This document shows positions 58,661-64,000 of a stretch of 64,000 nucleotides of DNA, piece after piece. The translations under genes and the position numbers were made by a program. Where the stretch lies: assembly GCA_963556495.2 (NCBI GenBank), contig OY747710.1:41303000-41366999 (forward strand), in the 5' to 3' direction. Position 1 is the stretch's first letter; every line of letters starts with the position of its first letter. The notes beneath the pieces are model-generated. The model was given only the letters and a program-made list of their open reading frames with translations. It was not told the DNA's origin and ran no database searches. Source of the stretch: Valencia hispanica (Eukaryota; Chordata; Actinopteri; Cyprinodontiformes; Valenciidae).

Positions 58661-60719
58661 TGCTGGTCTACTCTCTGATTTTTTTCAGCCACATCTATTA
58701 CAGAATCTTTAAAGTTGTGTCCACAAGTCCTCGGGACTAGATAAAAACGCTATACAAGTACAGGCCATTTACCATTCTTCTGTAAATTTTGACATGCAAA
58801 CAATAGCTGGAATCACATTAATTATGAGCCGAATTATCAGGTTATATCAAAACAGAATAAAGTGATGCTAGGGACTGGACCGGATAATAGGTATTCTCAA
58901 ATGAACTAGGTCTATATAAGGGACAAGTACAGTACATCCCTAAGAAAGATAAGGGTTACTAAAACTAGCACACAGAGTAAAGCAAAAGGCAAAAAAAACT
59001 GTCAAACTTAATCAGCCTATGGTTAATAAATCATTTTACGCTGATATGAGATATTGCACTTTTTTATTTTACAGCCGTCTTGCACAAATTCCCAATTTTA
59101 AACAAGCTGTTCTGTTTTCAGGATTGTCAAAACTTGTTCCAATTTTTCAACAGCTTAAATAGATGAAAATATTCTTATCTAAAGAGCCTATTCCTAAACC
59201 CAAGGGGTTAATTCTTTTCACCTGATAGATTTTTTTGTGGAATTGGTTCTATCATAGAATCTTAAATATTCACATTAATTTACCTTTCTGTGAAAAGTCA
59301 CCTTTACCGAACATATGACATGCCGATTTGGGTAAATTAAGTGAAAGAACTGCCCGGTATGATTTGTTCAATTTAAGAGGATCACTTGAACGCTGCATCC
59401 AGCAGGAGACATTTTCACATCCACAACAGCACATATCCAATCTGCTGTAATGATGTGTCACAGAGTCTAACCGGCCGTGAGGGCTCTCCAGCTATGGATG
59501 ACGGTGTTGCTTTTCAGCGGGGGTTGGCTGTCCTTCACAGCCTCCGTTTGGACCAAACCAGTTGGCGTGACAGGAGAAATGTCACTCTCCCGTTGAACCC
59601 CGGTGTGGTTAGTGTTTTGGTCTCTGTGACAGAAAAACAGAATTTACTGCTCACTGCTATAAAGAAAGCGAGCAATTTTCAAGTGGATCCCATCAGTAAA
59701 GCTCAAAGAAAAGGAGTGACTAATCAATACGTGACCAGTGAGAGCTAGAAGATTTCTTGCAAAAGTAATAATGTAATAGCTCACTTCAAACAGTACTTTC
59801 AGGCCAATCCAAAGTAAAGTCTGAATGAATATAAATACAGCTCTTCAAGCTTTTCAGTGCTTGTAAACCATTACTGGATGAAACAGAAAGCATGCACACA
59901 TTTTGAGGAAAAAGGTTTTAAAAGAAATTCGACATTCACGTTTTACATGAAACGCAGCAGACACACACACACACACACGCAGCCCCACGTAGTCCACCTC
60001 TCTGTTCCCTGCCTTCCTGATGCACACAGGCTTTTATCGTATTTGCTGTGAATAAGCTGTCATGCTCTTTTGGCCAAACTTGAGAAGACGTGGGCTTATC
60101 ACAATAGTGCATGACAGAATGAAATGTTAATGGAGGGCAGGTCATGCGAAGAGAGGCTGTTGCTGCAGCTCTGCTCGTCCTCTTGATGTTCTCTAAGCAG
60201 CCGGAGCTGTCACCCTTAAGGCTCAGCGGCGACAGAAATGCGCACGCTGACATTATCGCACATGTGCTGGCTGTTTTTCAAGGATTATGAAAATGAGGAA
60301 CTCTGTAATTATAGCAACACTGTTTGTTTACACACTGATTAAGAGACTTAAAGTGAGTTCTTCTGGGATTTGTGAAACAGCAGTTGAAAGACAGCATCTT
60401 ACAGTAGTTTTGTAATTACCTCCACTCTATTTGTTCAGCACTTTTCAAAGGGCAAATGAATGAAAACGCATGAAAATGAAACATAATGTTAAATATTAAC
60501 TGACAAAAAGGGCAATACTTATAAAAGGAATAATATTTTGATAAACAGGGACAAAAAGATACATTCAAAACAAAAGTGAATCACAAATAATTGAATAAAT
60601 TCATTGAAATTACATATTATAAACTATGATGCCCAACAGACAACTGAAAAATAAAAGTAGTATTTAAAAAAAAGTTACTTAAAAGCACAGTTATTAAAGC
60701 AGAGACTATATCTGTTTCA
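58661..60719. other. unassigned; 59380-60460 may be regulatory
   Basis: No gene. 59380-60460 is repeat-free apart from a (CA)n run at 59961-59979, and is GC-richer than its surroundings. A 120-codon frame (59386-59748) has no recognised domain. Confidence 0.35.
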
Positions 60720-60840
60720 CATACCCACATTGGCAGCTGGTTCCACACGAAACAATCCTCTCCAGAATTTCAGTTTTATTTTATACCTGGATATTCTTGG
60801 AACCACAAGCATACCGTCAGTATCAGAGTGAACCTGGTTG

Positions 60841-60973
60841 TTTTTTTTTTTTTTTTTTCTTTTGTCCCGAAATACATTGGAGTTTGGATGCTGAGCGGTT
60901 TGTATCTGATGGCACTTGGTGGTAACATTGGTGGCTATATTTTTTAAAGCAAAAAAAAAAAAAAAAAAAAAAC
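60841..60973. repeat. poly-T and poly-A tracts flanking 90 bp
   Basis: An 18-T run (60841-60858) and a 23-A run (60951-60973) bracket unique sequence. The tracts are complementary. Confidence 0.9.
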
Positions 60974-61279
60974 TAGTTTGGACTCTTATCTAAAATACTA
61001 TCATAATATGCAATATCAGTGGTCATTTTAGCATGAACCTGTGTTTCAGCATTGCTGTAGGACGAGATGCTCAAGATCTTTCTATCAAATTGTGTTTCTC
61101 ACTGTTATCTTGCTTCGTTTTTACAGCCAAAAATGTATATATTTTTTGTTATCTAAATCAAAAAGTAAATGTGTAAAACCAATGGAAGATTGGATGGATG
61201 GAAACAACTGTATCATTCACAAGTTCTCTCATATTTAAGTGTCTCACAACTGAAACACACATTCTCTCACCAGATACAT

Positions 61280-62123
61280 TCAATTCAATTCAAAATTCAA
61301 AAATACTTTATTGATCCCAGAGGGAAATTAAGTGTTGGTATAGCTCATATAATTAAATCTTTAAGGAGTTGTTGTAGATGATGATGGCTGTGGGCAGGAA
61401 GGATTTCCTGTAGCGGTCTGTATTGCAGCGAAACTGAAGAAGCCTCCGACTGAAGACGCTCTGTTGTTGTATGACAGTCTCATGAAGAGGATGCTCAGGG
61501 TTGTCCATAATTTTTTTGATTTTATGAAGAATCCTTCTTTGTATCATCATCTCCAGATTTTCCACAGTTGTCCCAAGAACAGAACCAGCCTTCTTTATCA
61601 GGTTGTTTAGCCTTTTTAAATCCCTGGCTCTGATGCTGCTACCCCAACAGATGACGGCTGAAGAGATTACACTCTCCACAACAGACTTGTAGAAGATTTG
61701 CAGCATCTTGCTGCAAACCTTGAAGGACCTAAGCTTCCTCAAGAAGTACAGTCTGCTCTGTCCCTTCTTGTAGAGGGCTTCACTGTTGCGCCTCCAGTCC
61801 AGTCTGTTGTCAAGGTGAACTCCGAGGTATTTATATTCCTCAACCACCTTCACTTCTTCTCCCATGATGGAAACATTGTTTGACTTATCCCTGTTTCTTC
61901 TGAAATCTACAATCATCTCCTTTGTTTTGTTCACATTCAAGGTGAGACGATTGTTTCCACACCATGTCACAAAGCGGTCCACCAGCTCTCTGTATTCAGC
62001 TCCTTGTCCATCTCTGATACACCCGACAATTGCAGAGTCATCTGAGTATTTCTGCAGATGACAGGTCTCTGATTTGTACTGGAAGTCTGAGGTGTACAGA
62101 GTAAAAAGGAATGGTGAGAGTAT
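61280..62123 (-). mobile_element. Rex1: Rex1 LINE, 5'-truncated, youngest copy
   Basis: The (ATTCA)n tail and 3' UTR (TACTTTATTGATCCCAGAGG) start at 61280. The 5' truncation falls inside the RT at the PFLFTLYTSDF block. ATACAT occurs immediately outside both ends (61274-61279 and 62124-62129), a plausible target duplication. Confidence 0.92.
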
Positions 62124-62129
62124 ATACAT
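61353..62129 (-). pseudogene. Rex1: Rex1 reverse transcriptase C-terminal part, open frame
   Basis: 258 codons without interruption to the natural stop. The catalytic Y-x-DD-equivalent block reads HLQKYSDDSAIVG. Then come LTLNVNKTKEMIVDFRRN, EEYKYLGVHLDNRLDWRRNS, SRLYFLRKLRSFKVCSKMLQ and RYRKSFLPTAIIIYNNSLKI. The first codons (MYI) derive from flanking DNA, so this is not a real start; the endonuclease and first half of the RT are absent. The open frame shows recent insertion rather than function. Confidence 0.92.
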
Positions 62130-63135
62130 GCAGTGAAGTCTCCCTTTAACACTGCATCGCTGTAGGTTATGAATTCAAAACATGCACTGTTTCATCCTGG
62201 TGACCAATTTAACAAATGAACAGTTACCATTTATCCTTTTCAAAACTTTTATTTTAACATGCAAACAATTGCTATGAAGAGCTGTAGATTACTATTGAAT
62301 GATTAGGGGCTGTATTTTTTCCATCAGAAATATAGAAAAACCAAAGAATTGTTAGAAACACCTCTTAATGAAGATTTTTTTGTCTAACTGATGAAAAGAA
62401 AAGCACAATCAGATTTAGGAAACTATTTTTTAAATCTGTCTTTTAAACATGTCAGTTTGTGAATAGTTAACATCTATCAGCATGCATTATAAATTATACA
62501 TTTCAAAATGAAAAGAACACAAAGTATGTTTATATTGAAAAACTAGAAGCCTTATTTCGCTGTACTAAAACTAGCCTAACAATGCAATGCAATAAAATGC
62601 TGGAGTTAAGAGATAAGCAAGGCCGACATTTTGATTTCAGAGGTGGGGGACACAACTGACTTAAGGACAGGGGTTGGGAGTGGGTGGCTTGAACTGCTTG
62701 AACAGTGTCATTTTAACACCTAAATACAAAATGAACTTCAAAATATTTATAAAACTACAATATACAAGCTTTTAAATACAAAGTTGTCATAGACAGAAAG
62801 CTCTGATATAAAATTCCATCTAGCTGACATGATCCAGGCAGAACTGATGCCCAACATGTTCACAACTTACAGATAGATGAACACAAAAATCCTGGCCCAC
62901 TAGCAAAAGTCCAGGCACTTTTCGAAGTGCAGGCGCTGCTTATAAAAAGATGGATGACAGTGGGGGTGGCCAGTGATATGATAGCAAGAAACGGCAGAGC
63001 CAGTCAATAAGCTTGTGGGAGGTCTAAGGGGAAACAGGCTTCAGCTTAAGTGGCTGTTTTCTGCTTGGTCCTAGTGTTCGACCAGTATCCTTTTAATGCA
63101 GCGTAATGGTCTGTTTGGATGACCAAAACTATAGG
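62130..63135. other. unassigned non-coding sequence
   Basis: No gene or element recognised. Confidence 0.4.
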
Positions 63136-63470
63136 GCAGGGGTCTGCAACTCCAGTCCTCAGGGTCCATGCAGTGTTGAGTTTAAAGGACCTTCATGTGC
63201 TCATTACCATAATCATGAAGCTACAGCTAACATTATCAGAGAGGTGTGCATAGTTGAGCCTCAAGGGTCAGTATCCTGCATCTTTTGGATGTCACCCTGT
63301 GTCGACACATCACACCTGAATCAAATGTTGGTTCATTACCAGGCTTCTAGAGAACTTCAAGACATGTTGGGGAGGTAATTTGCCCATATAAATCAGCTGT
63401 GTTGGAACAAAGACAAATCTAAAACCTGCAGGACCCTGCAGCCCTTGAGGACTGAAAGTTGGACATTCCT
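63136..63470. mobile_element. palindromic MITE (GGTCTGCAACTCCAGTCCTC type)
   Basis: GCAACTCCAGTCCTCAGGG on the left pairs with CCCTTGAGGACTGAAAGTTGG on the right. Internal arms TCACACCTGAATCAAATG and CAGCTGTGTTGGAACAAAG recall a very common fish MITE. Its middle is rearranged. Confidence 0.75.
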
Positions 63471-64000
63471 GCATTTATGGATTGTTTTGAGCAATCAAAT
63501 GCTAATGGTTCCACAAACCATTTTTTCATGTGCCACCACTTTCTGTTCAACTTCCAATGTGTGTGTTCAGTGTCACAACTAGTAAGGTATGGAATAATAT
63601 AATATTCTGTGTTGCTGCTCAGAATATTTAACCGCAAATTAGTGTTAAGTTGCTACATCCATTACTCACCACAAGAGGAGCGACAGCCCCATCTGTCAAC
63701 TACTTCTGGTGTTTCCCATGTGCAGTAATTTTGGACCAGATGAGGAATGTAATGCTGTTTACTTCTTTATCTTTATCAGTAAATTTAAAATATATTCAGC
63801 AAATGGTAAATATGAAAAAATTAAAAAAAAGTGACAAAAAAACCAACATAAAAAAAAACAAATACAGAATATGAAAAATTATCTGAAAAAAAATCTGATA
63901 AAAAAATTATGAAAAAATGAAAAAATGAAATGAAATCGAAATTTAAATTGTGATAATAGTAAATGAATTCTGAATGAATGATAAACTAAAAAGTATTTAT
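63471..64000. other. unassigned; A-rich right edge
   Basis: From 63790 the sequence is dominated by short GAAAAA/ATAAAA words. No gene. Confidence 0.5.

Overview
The window reads as a stretch of teleost fish nuclear genome. It is AT-rich, has no operons, and carries fish-typical transposable elements: Rex1 and Rex3 LINEs, L2-clade LINEs with their common 3' UTRs, salmonid-type Tc1 elements, hAT elements, tRNA-derived SINEs and palindromic MITEs. I found no intact host protein-coding gene, rRNA, tRNA or CRISPR array. The region behaves like a gene desert or very large intron that has repeatedly received mobile elements. The species cannot be fixed from the sequence alone.

Layout. 0.8-8.4 kb is a nest of repeats. 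One near full-length Rex1 LINE lies on the minus strand (2.2-8.4 kb, about 3.2 kb net). It is split by an L2-type 3' UTR, by an LTR-like element that itself contains a Rex3 fragment, and by a second Rex3 copy. Target-site duplications give the order of events. A relative of the LTR-like element abuts its left end, and a third copy lies at 30.5-31.7 kb. 10-20 kb holds a tRNA-SINE, a decayed Tc1 element, MITE ends and a hAT-like element with a perfect 8-bp duplication. 20.3-23.1 kb is L2 / Rex3 / L2. 24.75-26.18 kb is a Tc1 element with both terminal repeats but a dead transposase. 32-35.8 kb holds a SINE, a palindromic tandem repeat, and a ~470-bp-arm inverted repeat with a LINE 3' end in its loop.

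36-42.4 kb is the most gene-like part. A spliced but broken gene (SAM-like N-terminus, HECT-like C-terminus) lies on the plus strand. An apparently intact terminal exon of an integrase-core-type gene lies on the minus strand, convergent to it. Between them is an internally deleted LTR retrotransposon with a gag-like reading frame. 43.5-47 kb is a multi-kilobase repeat with ~323-bp internal tandem units and two MITE insertions. 49-64 kb contains L2 relics, a hAT relic, two palindromic MITEs and two more Rex1 copies, the youngest with a 258-codon open reverse-transcriptase frame.

Nothing here forms a working pathway. What can be reconstructed is a history of insertions and one possible two-gene mobile unit (SAM-HECT plus integrase) that deserves comparison across fish genomes.
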